Shown one piece after another: positions 18,358 to 27,473 of a DNA stretch of 64,000 bases. Position 1 is the first letter of the stretch. Each line of letters begins with the position of its first letter. Under the pieces are notes generated by a model. That model was not told where the DNA came from. It saw nothing but the letters and a program-made list of their open reading frames with translations, and ran no database searches. Made by a program: the position numbers and the translations under genes. This DNA is from Methylocapsa sp. S129. Its GTDB lineage: Bacteria > Pseudomonadota > Alphaproteobacteria > Rhizobiales > Beijerinckiaceae. Location of the stretch: the NCBI RefSeq assembly GCF_009765995.1, contig NZ_LMUI01000008.1, positions 69,292 through 133,291 on the forward strand, given 5' to 3'.

Positions 18358-20628
18358 TCAGGCGCCGCCAAACAGCTTGCCCAGCAGGCTCCTGTCGCGC
18401 TGCGGCGAGGCGGGTTTGGCGCCCCCGACATTGGGAATTGAAGCGGGCGGCACGGGGATATCGGGCGCGTTCACCGGCGCGATGTCGCGCCGCGCCGGGG
18501 CGACCGGCATTGGCGCGCTCTGCATCGGCGCGCCTTGCAAGGCGATGCCGCCCCTGTTGATCGTCAAGGGTTGTCCGGCGGCCAGAGGGATCGGAGCGGC
18601 CGGAGGATCGGGCGGTGCGGTCGGCGGCGCGCTTTCGGGGACCGGCGTGTCGGCGTTGCGCCAGACGCCGGAGGGCAATGCCGCGACCGGCACGCCCTCG
18701 TGGGCCGCCTTCATGAAGCGGCTCCAGATTTCGACCGGTAGATTGCCGCCCGAGACTTTCTTGGTCGGCGTCCCGTCGTCATTGCCGAGCCAGACGCCGG
18801 CGACGAGATAGGAGGTGTAGCCGACGAACCAGGCGTCGCGCCATTCCTGGCTGGTGCCGGTCTTGCCCGCCGCCTGCCACCCCGGCAGTTCCGCCTTATG
18901 CGCAGTGCCGGTCAGCAGGGTCTCTTCCATCATTTCGTTCATCATCGCGACATATTGCGGATCGATCACCCGGCCAAAGCTCGCATTCTTGCGCGCATAA
19001 AGCTGTTTGCCGTTGGCGGTGCGCACGCGCGAGATCACATGCGGCTGCACGCCGATGCCGCCATTGGCGAAAGCGGCATAGGCCGAGACGAGTTCGAGCG
19101 GCGTGACTTCGGACGTGCCAAGCGCGATCGAGGCATTCGGTTCGAGATCGCTCGCTATTCCCAGGCGATGCGCGGTTTTCACCACCGTTTTGGGGCCGAC
19201 TTCAAGGCCGAGCCGCACCGCCACCGTGTTGAGCGAAAGCGAAAGCGCCTTGGTCAGCGTCACCGGACCGAAATATTCCTTGGAATAATTCTCCGGGTTC
19301 CAGCCCTTGACGGTGATCGGCCCATCTTCGCGCACCGTGTCAGGCGTCAGACCCTTCTCCAGCGCGCTGAGATAGACGAACGGCTTGAACGCCGAACCCG
19401 GCTGGCGTTTGGCGGCGACCGCGCGATCGAATTGGCTGTCGGCATAATTGCGCCCGCCGACCAGCGCCTTGACGGCGCCGTCGGGGGTGAGCGCGACCAG
19501 CGCGCCCTGGCCGACGCCATATTTTTCGCCCTTGGCGTTGAGTTCGTCAGTCAGCGCATGTTCGGCGAGCGCTTGCATCTTTTCATCGAGCGTGGTGGTG
19601 ACGACGATGTCTTCGTCGATCGCGCCGACGGTGTCGTCGAGCATGTCCATCACGTAATCGGCGGCGTAGTTGATCGATCCCGAGCCTTTTTCGCGGACGA
19701 CCGTCGCGGGCTTCGCCAGCGCCAATTTGGCCATCGCCTCGGTGATATGGCCCTGTTCGGCCATAGCGGTAATCACCTGCGCGGCGCGCGCATTGGCGGC
19801 GTCGAGATTGTGGTTGGGGGCGAGCTTGGAGGGCGATTTCATCAGCCCGGCCAGAACGGCGGCTTCCGATAGGTTCACCAGTTTGGCGCTCTTGCCGAAA
19901 TATTTCTGCGCCGCCGCCTCGACGCCATAGGCGCCCGAACCGAAATAGACGCGGTTGAGATAGAGTTCGAGAATCTGATCCTTCGAATATTTGCGCTCCA
20001 GCCAGAGCGCGAGGATCGCCTCCTGGATCTTGCGCGAGAGCGTGCGCTCCTGTGTGAGGAACAGGTTCTTCGCGAGCTGCTGGGTCAGCGTCGAGCCGCC
20101 CTCCATGCCGCCGCGCCCGCTCACGTCGCGAAAGATCGCACGGCTGATGCCAATCGGATCGATGCCGAAATGCGAGTAGAAACGCCGATCCTCGATCGCG
20201 ACAAAGGCTTTGGGCAGGTAGGGGGGCAGGTCGCTCAAATGCACCGCCGCGCCGCCGGTGTCGCCGCGATTGGCGATCAACGCGCCGTCATCGGCCAGAA
20301 TGGCGATATTGGGCGGCCGCTTGGGCACGGCGAGCTGGTCGATGGGCGGCAATTGGCTCGCGTAATAGATCAACAGGCCGGCGAGGCCTATGGCGCCCCA
20401 GACGCCCAGGACAAAACACCAATAGAACAGTCGCCCGAGCCTAGAGCGCCCGCCCTCGCGCTTGCCCTTGCCGCGCCGGCGTTCCTTGCTCGCCGGTCGT
20501 CTTGGCTTGGGCGCGGGCCGGTCGTCGGGATCGGCGCGCAGGTCATAGCGCCCGGCGCGGCCCCGCCCCGAATCGTCGAGACGCGGCTCAATTCGCTCCC
20601 CGTTTCGCCTGCCCCCTAGGCCAAACAT
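18358..20628 (-). CDS. mrcA: Penicillin-binding protein 1A (bifunctional transglycosylase/transpeptidase)
   Basis: 756 residues from the ATG at 20628; a GTG 39 bp further upstream (20667) is the alternative. Basic cytoplasmic tail, one membrane span (LFYWCFVLGVWGAIGLAGLLIYYA), a GT51 glycosyltransferase domain (EDRRFYSHFGID, GGSTLTQQLAKNLFL, RKIQEAILALWLE) and a transpeptidase domain with SAFK (in QPGSAFKPFVYL), SLN and KTGTS, then a Pro-rich tail. It polymerises and crosslinks murein in the periplasm. Monocistronic; divergent from dnaN. Confidence 0.95.
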   Translation of the reverse strand: MFGLGGRRNGERIEPRLDDSGRGRAGRYDLRADPDDRPAPKPRRPASKERRRGKGKREGGRSRLGRLFYWCFVLGVWGAIGLAGLLIYYASQLPPIDQLAVPKRPPNIAILADDGALIANRGDTGGAAVHLSDLPPYLPKAFVAIEDRRFYSHFGIDPIGISRAIFRDVSGRGGMEGGSTLTQQLAKNLFLTQERTLSRKIQEAILALWLERKYSKDQILELYLNRVYFGSGAYGVEAAAQKYFGKSAKLVNLSEAAVLAGLMKSPSKLAPNHNLDAANARAAQVITAMAEQGHITEAMAKLALAKPATVVREKGSGSINYAADYVMDMLDDTVGAIDEDIVVTTTLDEKMQALAEHALTDELNAKGEKYGVGQGALVALTPDGAVKALVGGRNYADSQFDRAVAAKRQPGSAFKPFVYLSALEKGLTPDTVREDGPITVKGWNPENYSKEYFGPVTLTKALSLSLNTVAVRLGLEVGPKTVVKTAHRLGIASDLEPNASIALGTSEVTPLELVSAYAAFANGGIGVQPHVISRVRTANGKQLYARKNASFGRVIDPQYVAMMNEMMEETLLTGTAHKAELPGWQAAGKTGTSQEWRDAWFVGYTSYLVAGVWLGNDDGTPTKKVSGGNLPVEIWSRFMKAAHEGVPVAALPSGVWRNADTPVPESAPPTAPPDPPAAPIPLAAGQPLTINRGGIALQGAPMQSAPMPVAPARRDIAPVNAPDIPVPPASIPNVGGAKPASPQRDRSLLGKLFGGA

Positions 20629-20922
20629 GCCAAGATCCCGCTGCTCCGGTCGTCGTTCGAAAAGCACTTCGACGCTCGCCGCCCGCTGACATCGAAACTA
20701 AAGGCGGCGATTTAAGGGCCAGTTAAGGTTGTGGGGCTGGACGAGGGGTGGCGCGAATAATGCTTGAAAACCTTGCCCGAGGCGCGCACCGCCCTTGCGG
20801 ATTGGCCGACGCCTTGGCAAAGTCGCGCCCCCACGCGATGGGGCCGGACTTCATTCGCGCGGCTTGAAAAGCTGGTCGGGGTCGAGACTGTCCGGGTTGA
20901 TTGGCAAGGTTGGGATGTTGCG

Positions 20923-22041
20923 ATGAAGGTCACGTTGGAGCGGACGGCCCTGCTCAAGGCTCTGGGGCATGTGCATCGCATCGTCGAGCGGCGCAATACG
21001 ATCCCGATCCTGTCGAATGTGCTGATCGAGGCGCGGGAGCGCCAGTTGACGCTCAAGGCGACCGACCTCGATCTGGAGGCGACGGAATCGGCGCCGGCCG
21101 ACGTCGCGCAGGAGGGCTCGACCACTGTGCCCGCCCATGTCCTTTATGAAATCGTCCGCAAACTGCCCGAAGGCGCGCAAGTCTCGCTCGAAATGTCGGG
21201 TGAGGTCGGCCAGCTCCTGCTGCGCTCGGGCCGCGCGCGCTTCCATCTGCAATGTCTGCCGGCCTCCGACTTTCCCGATTTGACCACAGGCGATCTTTCG
21301 CATCGCTTCGCTTTGTCCTCCGGCGATCTGAGGAAGCTGATCGACAATACGCAATTCGCCATCTCGACCGAGGAAACGCGCTATTATCTCAACGGCATTT
21401 TCCTGCATGTGACGGAGGTCGACGGCGCCGCGATGCTGCGCGCCGTCGCCACCGATGGGCATCGCCTGGCCCGCGTCGAATTGCCCGCTCCCCAAGGGGC
21501 CGCGGGCATGCCCGGCGTGATCGTGCCGCGCAAGGCCGTCAATGAAATCCAGAAGCTGATCGAGGATTTGGCCCAGGAGATCGTCATCGAATTGTCGACC
21601 GCCAAGGCGCGCTTTCGCTTCGGCGACGTCGTGCTGACGACCAAGCTGATCGACGGCACCTTTCCCGATTACGGGCGCGTCATTCCAGCCAATAACGACA
21701 AGCGGCTGGTCGTCGACAAGGAGCCGTTCGCCAAGGCGGTCGACCGCGTCTCGACCATTTCGTCCGAGCGCGGCCGCGCGATCAAATTGTCGATCGGCGA
21801 CGGCAAGATGGTTCTTTCCGTCAACAATCCGGATTCCGGCTCGGCGAGCGAGGAGATCGAGGTCGATTACGATTCCGCGCCGATCGAAATCGGCTTCAAC
21901 GCGCGCTATCTCCTCGACATCGCTGGCCAGCTTTCGAGCGATACGGCGCTGCTCAAACTCTCCGATCCGGGTTCGCCGACCATCATCCAGGATCGCGATG
22001 GTGCGGCGGCTCTCTTCGTGCTGATGCCGCTGCGGGTCTAA
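20923..22041 (+). CDS. dnaN: DNA polymerase III beta subunit (sliding clamp)
   Basis: 372 residues with the three clamp domains: MKVTLERTALLKALGHVHRIVERRNTIPILSNVLIEA at the start, the middle SSGDLRKLIDNTQFAISTEETRYYLNGIFLH and ATDGHRLARVELP, and the ending ...AALFVLMPLRV. It forms the ring that tethers polymerase III to DNA. The ATG at 20923 is chosen because the family begins with MKVT; the open frame extends upstream without homology. Neither dnaA nor recF is adjacent. The last bases overlap the convergent TetR gene by 3-4 bp. Confidence 0.97.
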   Translation: MKVTLERTALLKALGHVHRIVERRNTIPILSNVLIEARERQLTLKATDLDLEATESAPADVAQEGSTTVPAHVLYEIVRKLPEGAQVSLEMSGEVGQLLLRSGRARFHLQCLPASDFPDLTTGDLSHRFALSSGDLRKLIDNTQFAISTEETRYYLNGIFLHVTEVDGAAMLRAVATDGHRLARVELPAPQGAAGMPGVIVPRKAVNEIQKLIEDLAQEIVIELSTAKARFRFGDVVLTTKLIDGTFPDYGRVIPANNDKRLVVDKEPFAKAVDRVSTISSERGRAIKLSIGDGKMVLSVNNPDSGSASEEIEVDYDSAPIEIGFNARYLLDIAGQLSSDTALLKLSDPGSPTIIQDRDGAAALFVLMPLRV

Positions 22042-22694
22042 ACCCGCCCCGAACGTAGCGCGCGCAGCACCAAAGCGATAATCCGTTCGAAGCGATCCTC
22101 GATCGCGGGGCCTGCAGCCTCCGCGTCGAGGCGCATGGCGAGCGGATGAATGAAGCGATGCGCGGCGTCGAAGACCAGCGACAGGGCGCGGCGCCGGTCG
22201 GCCATCGCGAAGGCGCCCGACGCGACGCCTTCCTCGACGACGCGCTGAATTTCCGACTGCACTCGCGCGCGATGTTTGCGCACGCTCCCCTTCGCTTTAT
22301 CGAGCGCGTCGACGAGCAGGTCGAACAAAGCCGGGTCGGTCTCCAGTTTTTGCCGGTAGACGCGATGGATGGCGAGCAGCATGCGCTCTAATTTATCATA
22401 GGCGGGATCGGCGCCGTCGGCGGCTTCGCGCAGGCGCGCTTCGAGCGGGCGCAGCCATGACGCCGTGACTTCCTCTAGCAAGGCGTCCTTCGAGGGGAAA
22501 TAACGATAGACATTGGCGTGCGTCATGCCCGATTCCTGGGCGATGCCGACGATCGTCGCGCGCGCCGCGCCAAACTTGCGCACATGCGCACGGGCCGTTT
22601 CGAGGATGCGGGCCTCGACGGGTTCGCTGGATGAGGATCGAGGCAAACGAAGGGACTCCCGCGCCCATGCGGGGCGAGGCGCAAATGCTGGCAT
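22038..22694 (-). CDS. TetR/AcrR family transcriptional regulator
   Basis: 218 residues. HTH in RILETARAHVRKFGAARATIVGIAQESGMTHANVYRYFPSKDALLEEVTASWL; the rest is a helical ligand domain with the TetR_C-like VYRQKLETDPALFDLLVDALDKAKGSVRKHR. Its stop overlaps the dnaN stop tail to tail. It lies 103 bp downstream of the MFS transporter gene on the same strand and may be read from that promoter. Start at 22694 is uncertain. Confidence 0.88.
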   Translation of the reverse strand: MPAFAPRPAWARESLRLPRSSSSEPVEARILETARAHVRKFGAARATIVGIAQESGMTHANVYRYFPSKDALLEEVTASWLRPLEARLREAADGADPAYDKLERMLLAIHRVYRQKLETDPALFDLLVDALDKAKGSVRKHRARVQSEIQRVVEEGVASGAFAMADRRRALSLVFDAAHRFIHPLAMRLDAEAAGPAIEDRFERIIALVLRALRSGRV

Positions 22695-22797
22695 GGAATG
22701 CGAAAGAGCGCCACTCGTCGACCGGATTCATGACCCGAAGCGCTGAGGCGGAAATCGGCCCCGCCGTCCGCTTCGGGACGGTCGGGGTCGAACGAGG

Positions 22798-24039
22798 TCA
22801 TGGGGTCGAAGGCTTGAGCGTCTTCCTTTTCGACCCCTCGATATTGGGGAGGAACAAGGTGAGGAGGCCGAGCGCCGGCAGATAGGAGCAGACGTTATAG
22901 ACGAAGTCGATGCCCTTGATGTCGGCGACTTCGCCGAGCACTGCCGCGCCAATGCCGCCAATGCCGAAAGCGAAGCCAAAGAACAGGCCCGCGATCAGGC
23001 CCACTTTGCCGGGCACCAGTTCCTGGGCGAAGACGATGATCGCCGAGAAGGCCGAGGCCAGGATCAGGCCGATCGCTACGGTGAGCGCAATCGTCCATTC
23101 GAGGTTGGCGTAGGGCATGGCGAGGGTGAAGGGCAGGACGCCGAGGATTGAGCCCCAGATCACGTATTTGCGCCCGAACCGGTCGCCGATCGGGCCGCCG
23201 ATGATCGTGCCGGCCGCCACTGCGCCGAGGAAGACGAACAGCAGGAGCTGCGCGTCGCGCACCGACAGGCCGAACTTGTGGATGAGATAGAAGGTGTAAT
23301 AGCTCGACAGGCTGGCCATGTAGACATATTTCGAGAACACCAGGACGCCAAGCACCGTCAGCGCGATCAAGACCTTGCGGCGCGGCAGCGCGATCGTGGC
23401 GCTAGGGCTTCGCTGCTTGCCCGTCGCCGCCCGGTGAGCGCTGTACCAATTGCCGACCTGCCACAGGATGATCATCGCAACGAGCGCGGCGAGCGAGAAC
23501 CAGGCGACGCTCGACTGCCCACGCGGCAGCACGATGAAGGCTGCGACCAACGGCCCGAGCGCCGAGCCGAAATTGCCGCCAACCTGGAACAAAGATTGGG
23601 CAAGGCCATGGCGCCCGCCGGACGCCATCCGCGCGACGCGCGAGGATTCGGGATGGAACACCGACGAGCCCATGCCGACCATGGCCGAGGCGACGAGCAG
23701 CAGCCAATAGCGATCGGCGAAGGCGAGCAAGATCAATCCGACCAGCGTAAAGCCCATGCCAACCGAGAGCGAATAGGGTTGCGGCCGTTTATCCGTATAG
23801 ACGCCGATCAACGGCTGCAGGAGCGAGGCAGTCACCTGGAATGTGAAGGTGAGCAGGCCGATCTGGCCAAAGTCGAGGCCATAATTGGTCTTGAGCATCG
23901 GATAGAGCGCCGAGATCAGCGATTGCATCATGTCGTTGAGGAGATGACAGAAGCTGATCGCAGCGATGATTGTGAAGGCAGTGTTGTTCGCGGCCGTACG
24001 ATCGGCCGTCACAGTGGCGTTGGTCACGGGTGGCTCCAT
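22798..24039 (-). CDS. MFS transporter, fosmidomycin-resistance (Fsr)-like
   Basis: 413 residues, about 12 membrane spans. Family-typical opening ISFCHLLNDMMQSLISALYPMLKTNYGLDFGQIGLLTFTFQVTASLLQPLIGVYTDKRP, the GMGSSVFHPESSRVAR block, and the mid loop PIGDRFGRKYVIWGSILG. Fsr pumps drugs or small acids out with the proton gradient. An AraC/cupin-type regulator is divergent across a 210-bp gap, as in NimR/NimT-type pairs. Start at 24039 (MEPPVTN) has only a weak ribosome-binding site. Confidence 0.9.
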   Translation of the reverse strand: MEPPVTNATVTADRTAANNTAFTIIAAISFCHLLNDMMQSLISALYPMLKTNYGLDFGQIGLLTFTFQVTASLLQPLIGVYTDKRPQPYSLSVGMGFTLVGLILLAFADRYWLLLVASAMVGMGSSVFHPESSRVARMASGGRHGLAQSLFQVGGNFGSALGPLVAAFIVLPRGQSSVAWFSLAALVAMIILWQVGNWYSAHRAATGKQRSPSATIALPRRKVLIALTVLGVLVFSKYVYMASLSSYYTFYLIHKFGLSVRDAQLLLFVFLGAVAAGTIIGGPIGDRFGRKYVIWGSILGVLPFTLAMPYANLEWTIALTVAIGLILASAFSAIIVFAQELVPGKVGLIAGLFFGFAFGIGGIGAAVLGEVADIKGIDFVYNVCSYLPALGLLTLFLPNIEGSKRKTLKPSTP

Positions 24040-24129
24040 AAGTCCGCCGGGCGCGATCTCGTAGGGCGCCGCCGGACAGCGGCACAATACGCCTTGCCGC
24101 GTGACCTGCTTTCGTGATTTGGTCTAATT

Positions 24130-24162
24130 CTTTCGCAACTGGGCCACAAAGATGTGCGAAAG
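24130..24162. promoter_or_regulatory. Inverted repeat between the Fsr-like pump and AraC regulator genes
   Basis: CTTTCGCA (24130-24137) and TGCGAAAG (24155-24162), a perfect 8-bp inverted repeat with a 17-bp spacer, lies midway between the two divergent start codons. It could be the operator for the AraC-type regulator, although AraC proteins more often use direct repeats. Confidence 0.4.
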
Positions 24163-24249
24163 CCGCGGCGCCGCCCAGCAGAGGATGCGCCCTAAAGACG
24201 ACGAACGGGACGGAGCTGGACTGTCACCCCAGATGAGACTGCAGCCGAG

Positions 24250-25128
24250 ATGACCGACGGGACCGCACTCAAATCGTTGGACCGCGATATGGAAACGGCC
24301 GAGATCTTGCGTCATCCGCCGGCCGGGATGGATATCGGGGCGCTGCACGAACTCCGGATAGGTTGGCTGGAGCGATCGCCTGGCCAGGTTGTCGCGCTGG
24401 CGAGCGACTATCCGGCGGGCTATCTCGTTCCCCTGCACCAGCACGGCCGGTCGCAATTGCTGCATGCGCTTTCGGGCGTGGTCACGGTGGCGACGAGCGA
24501 AGGCCGCTGGATGGTGCCGCCCGAGCACGCGCTCTGGATTCCGGCCGGCGTCCCGCATTCGGTCGAGATGCTGGGCGCGGTGATGATGCGTTCCCTCTAT
24601 GTCGTCGCCGATGCGATCGCCGGGCTGCCCGAGCGATGCCGCGTCGTCGGCATGACGGAACTGATGCGCAGTCTCATCGTCGAGGCCGTGACGCTGCCGT
24701 TCGACTATGAGTCAGGAAGCCGGGCGGCCCTCGTCATGGCGCTGATCCTGCAGGAGATTCCGCGCCTGCCGGAAAAGCCGCTCGGCCTGCCGTTTCCCAC
24801 CGATCCGCGTTTCGCAGAGCTCTGCCGTGGCTTCGTCGAGGCGCCCTCGCCGCGCGCCAGGATCGACGACTGGGCCGATGCGCTCGCCATGAGCCGCCGC
24901 ACCTTTACCCGCGCCTTTCGCCGCGAGACCGGCGTCAGCCTGTCGACATGGCGTCAGCAGTGTTGCCTATTCGCGGCCTTGCCGCGCCTTGCCCGCGGCG
25001 AGCCGGTGACGAGCGTCGCTTTCGATCTTGGCTATGACAGCGTCGCCGCCTTCACGACCATGTTCAAACGCATGCTCGGCGCGCCGCCGCGCGACTATCT
25101 GCGTGAGGGGCCAAAAATCGAGGATTGA
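24250..25128 (+). CDS. AraC family regulator with N-terminal cupin domain
   Basis: 292 residues. Cupin-like sensor domain (PAGYLVPLHQHGRSQLLHALSGVVTVATSEGRWMVPPEHALWIPAGVPHSVEMLG, with the HxH and later H that bind metal or ligand), and the double HTH at residues about 195-285: RIDDWADALAMSRRTFTRAFRRETGVSLSTWRQQ and EPVTSVAFDLGYDSVAAFTTMFKRMLGAPPRDYLRE. Divergent from the Fsr-like pump it probably controls. Confidence 0.92.
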   Translation: MTDGTALKSLDRDMETAEILRHPPAGMDIGALHELRIGWLERSPGQVVALASDYPAGYLVPLHQHGRSQLLHALSGVVTVATSEGRWMVPPEHALWIPAGVPHSVEMLGAVMMRSLYVVADAIAGLPERCRVVGMTELMRSLIVEAVTLPFDYESGSRAALVMALILQEIPRLPEKPLGLPFPTDPRFAELCRGFVEAPSPRARIDDWADALAMSRRTFTRAFRRETGVSLSTWRQQCCLFAALPRLARGEPVTSVAFDLGYDSVAAFTTMFKRMLGAPPRDYLREGPKIED

Positions 25129-25152
25129 GCGCGCTGGCGGCCCTCGCCCGCT

Positions 25153-26325
25153 CTATGTTTCGATCAATCCCCCCATATCGCCTGACGCGCTCGATCCGGA
25201 ATGGCCATGAGCGAGCGCAAGATAGTCGGCGGAGCGCATTTCGATGAGGCGCGAGGCGGTCCGGTCGAATTCGAAGACCTCATAACCGTCCTCGCCCAAA
25301 AACAGCGCATTCGGCTCCGCCTCGGCCGAGGCGATCAGCTTGACGCGCTGATCGTAGAGCGTGTCGATCAGATTGATGAAGCGCTTGGCCTCGTTGCGCT
25401 GGTCGCGGCTCATCACCCGGATGTGGTCGATCAGCACGGTGTGGAAACGCTGGGCGATGGCGAGAAAATCGGACGAGCCAAGCGGCTGGCGGCAGAGATC
25501 GTCGAAGGAGAATCGCGCAACGCCGTCCGACGCCTCGGGAATCTTCAGGGAGCGGCCCAGTAGCGCGATCTCGGCGGGCGCGCCATGTTCATGGCCCGTC
25601 AAGCGCTTGAACGCATCATCGAGCGCGGACTTGGCCGCCGCGTCGGGCGGGCAGTAATAAACCGGCGCGCGCGCGAGCTTTTCCAACCTGAAATCGGTCC
25701 GCGCCTCGAGCGCGCAAATCTCGAGCCGCTGATGCAGCATCGCGATGAAGGGCAAAAAAAGCGCCCGGTTGAGCCCGTCCTTGTAGAGATCGTCCGGCGC
25801 CACGTTCGACGTGGCGACGACGACGACTCCCGCCACGAAAAGTTGGGTGAAGAGACGCCCCAGAATCATGGCATCGGCGATGTCTCTGACGCTGAATTCG
25901 TCAAAGCACAGCAGCCACGCTTGCGCCGCCATGTCGGCCGCCACGGGCGCGATCGGGTCTTCGCCGGCGACCTCGCCGGCCCTGCGGTGCGTCCGCCATT
26001 GATGGATGCGCGCGTGGACGTCGGCCATGAAAGCGTGAAAATGCACGCGGCGCTTAGCCTTGGCCGGGGCCGCCTCGAAGAACAAATCCATCAGCAACGT
26101 TTTGCCGCGTCCGACCGGGCCGAAAATATAGAGGCCGCGCGGCGCTTCGGCGGGCCGGACGCCGATCAGGCGCTCAAGCGCATTGGGCGGCCGCGCCGGA
26201 ACATAGTCCGCAAGGCGCGCCAGGAGGGCGTCCAGCCGCTCGATCAGCGTCATTTGCGCCGGGTCAGGCTCAAGCCGGTTGGCGGCGACAAGTTCGCCAT
26301 ATCGCTGCTGAAGGGAAAGGCTCAT
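25153..26325 (-). CDS. zapE: Cell division protein ZapE (AFG1-like ATPase)
   Basis: 390 residues. Walker A GPVGRGKT (69-76), followed by the family segment RVHFHAFMADVHARIH, Walker B LLCFDEFSVRDIADAMILGRLF, ATSNVAPDDLYKDGLNRALFLPFI, and the C-terminal FDDLCRQPLGSSDFLAIAQRFHTVLIDHIRVM. ZapE is an ATPase that acts on the Z-ring during constriction; the mitochondrial homologue handles misfolded membrane proteins. Single gene, divergent from the protease gene. Confidence 0.95.
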   Translation of the reverse strand: MSLSLQQRYGELVAANRLEPDPAQMTLIERLDALLARLADYVPARPPNALERLIGVRPAEAPRGLYIFGPVGRGKTLLMDLFFEAAPAKAKRRVHFHAFMADVHARIHQWRTHRRAGEVAGEDPIAPVAADMAAQAWLLCFDEFSVRDIADAMILGRLFTQLFVAGVVVVATSNVAPDDLYKDGLNRALFLPFIAMLHQRLEICALEARTDFRLEKLARAPVYYCPPDAAAKSALDDAFKRLTGHEHGAPAEIALLGRSLKIPEASDGVARFSFDDLCRQPLGSSDFLAIAQRFHTVLIDHIRVMSRDQRNEAKRFINLIDTLYDQRVKLIASAEAEPNALFLGEDGYEVFEFDRTASRLIEMRSADYLALAHGHSGSSASGDMGGLIET

Positions 26326-26534
26326 TGCGCGCGGGGCCGCTTCCTATGGCGCAAAAGCCACGTACGCCGAATTATCGAGCGAGATCAGGCAAGTCAAACT
26401 TGACATTTTTGTTGCAGTATTAATCATGCGTCTCAATCACAAAAATGTGTGCTTCCCGACAGGTCGGCGCGCAAGAGGCCGAATGGCCCGATTTTTGCTA
26501 GCCCTGGTTCGCCATGGTGGGAGGCTCTCTTTTG

Positions 26535-27401
26535 ATGTTTCATATCATCCGTGCGGCAATTGCATCAGGTTTTTGTCTCTTTGCGTGCATCGAGGCCCAG
26601 GCGGGTCCGGCGCATCCGATGGATTTGGAGGCCTTGCATACGCTTCCGCTTGTGCCCGTCGTGGTCTTTGGCGACCATCCGCGGCTGACGGCCGAGCAAT
26701 TCGCCAGCGAAAACCATCTCGACCTTGGCGACGTCAAACGGCGACACGCCGCCTCCGGCGTCATTCATTGCGGCAATGCGCGCGGCGCGGGCCAATTGAC
26801 GCTTGCCGACAATGTCATCACGACCGCCGCCCATGTGCTGTTCGACGAGCATGGCCAATTGCGCGGCGACAGCGCCCATTGCTTCTTCACCGCGACGGTC
26901 GCCGACCAGGAAGTCACCACGGCGATCGATGTGGCGTCCGTGGTCTCTGGGAACAAGGACCCCTATTCCAAACCGGCCGTGCATGATTGGGCGGTCGCGC
27001 GGCTTCTTCGCTCCGTCAAGGGCGCCACGCCTTATGGGTTGGGCGCTCCGGCCCAGGCCGCCGAAGACATTCGGTTCGTTGCGCGCGGTCATAGCGACTG
27101 GGGTTCGGGCCATGTCATGTCGATGGAAAACTGCCGGCTGCATGATGCGCTCTCTTCGGGATCGGAAGGCACGCGCGAATTTTCTTTCGATTGCGACGCG
27201 GGCGTCGGCGCCTCGGGCGGCGCCGTTCTCAATGCGAGCGGCGGACGTCTGCTCGGGGTCTTTGTCGGCTATCGCTCGGTCGCGCCTGACAGCACAATGC
27301 CATTCTCGGCGCAGCACTATAATTTCGCGGTGACGCTGGAGGGCGCTTTCCGCCGTGCTGTCGAGGCCGCCGCAGGAGGGAGCGCGACCGCCGCGCGCTG
27401 A
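26535..27401 (+). CDS. Exported trypsin-like serine protease
   Basis: 288 residues from the ATG at 26535, which has GGGAGG about 11 bp upstream. Signal peptide to about residue 23 (CIEAQA). A chymotrypsin-type triad can be read as His100 (VITTAAHVLF), Asp151 (HDWAVARL) and Ser227 (VGASGGAVLN). The nucleophile context is GASGG instead of the usual GDSGG, which occurs in diverged bacterial V8/trypsin-like members. The mature part contains five cysteines (HCG, HCFF, ENCR, FDCD and one in the signal). Periplasmic or secreted; substrate unknown. TTGACA at 26400 is a possible -35 element. Confidence 0.78.
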   Translation: MFHIIRAAIASGFCLFACIEAQAGPAHPMDLEALHTLPLVPVVVFGDHPRLTAEQFASENHLDLGDVKRRHAASGVIHCGNARGAGQLTLADNVITTAAHVLFDEHGQLRGDSAHCFFTATVADQEVTTAIDVASVVSGNKDPYSKPAVHDWAVARLLRSVKGATPYGLGAPAQAAEDIRFVARGHSDWGSGHVMSMENCRLHDALSSGSEGTREFSFDCDAGVGASGGAVLNASGGRLLGVFVGYRSVAPDSTMPFSAQHYNFAVTLEGAFRRAVEAAAGGSATAAR

Positions 27402-27440
27402 TTGCCGCGCGAGGCTCGCATTGTCTCGCGCGAATCGATG

Positions 27441-27472
27441 GCGCCAGTGGGCAGGTTTGTCTAAACTGGCGC
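27441..27472 (+). promoter_or_regulatory. Hairpin immediately before the polA start codon
   Basis: GCGCCAGT (27441-27448) and ACTGGCGC (27465-27472) form a perfect 8-bp stem with a 16-base loop, ending one base before the ATG of polA. No purine-rich Shine-Dalgarno is visible in the last 15 bases. In the mRNA this would place the start codon at the foot of a stem, or act as a DNA-binding site if transcription begins close by. Confidence 0.45.
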
Positions 27473-27473
27473 T

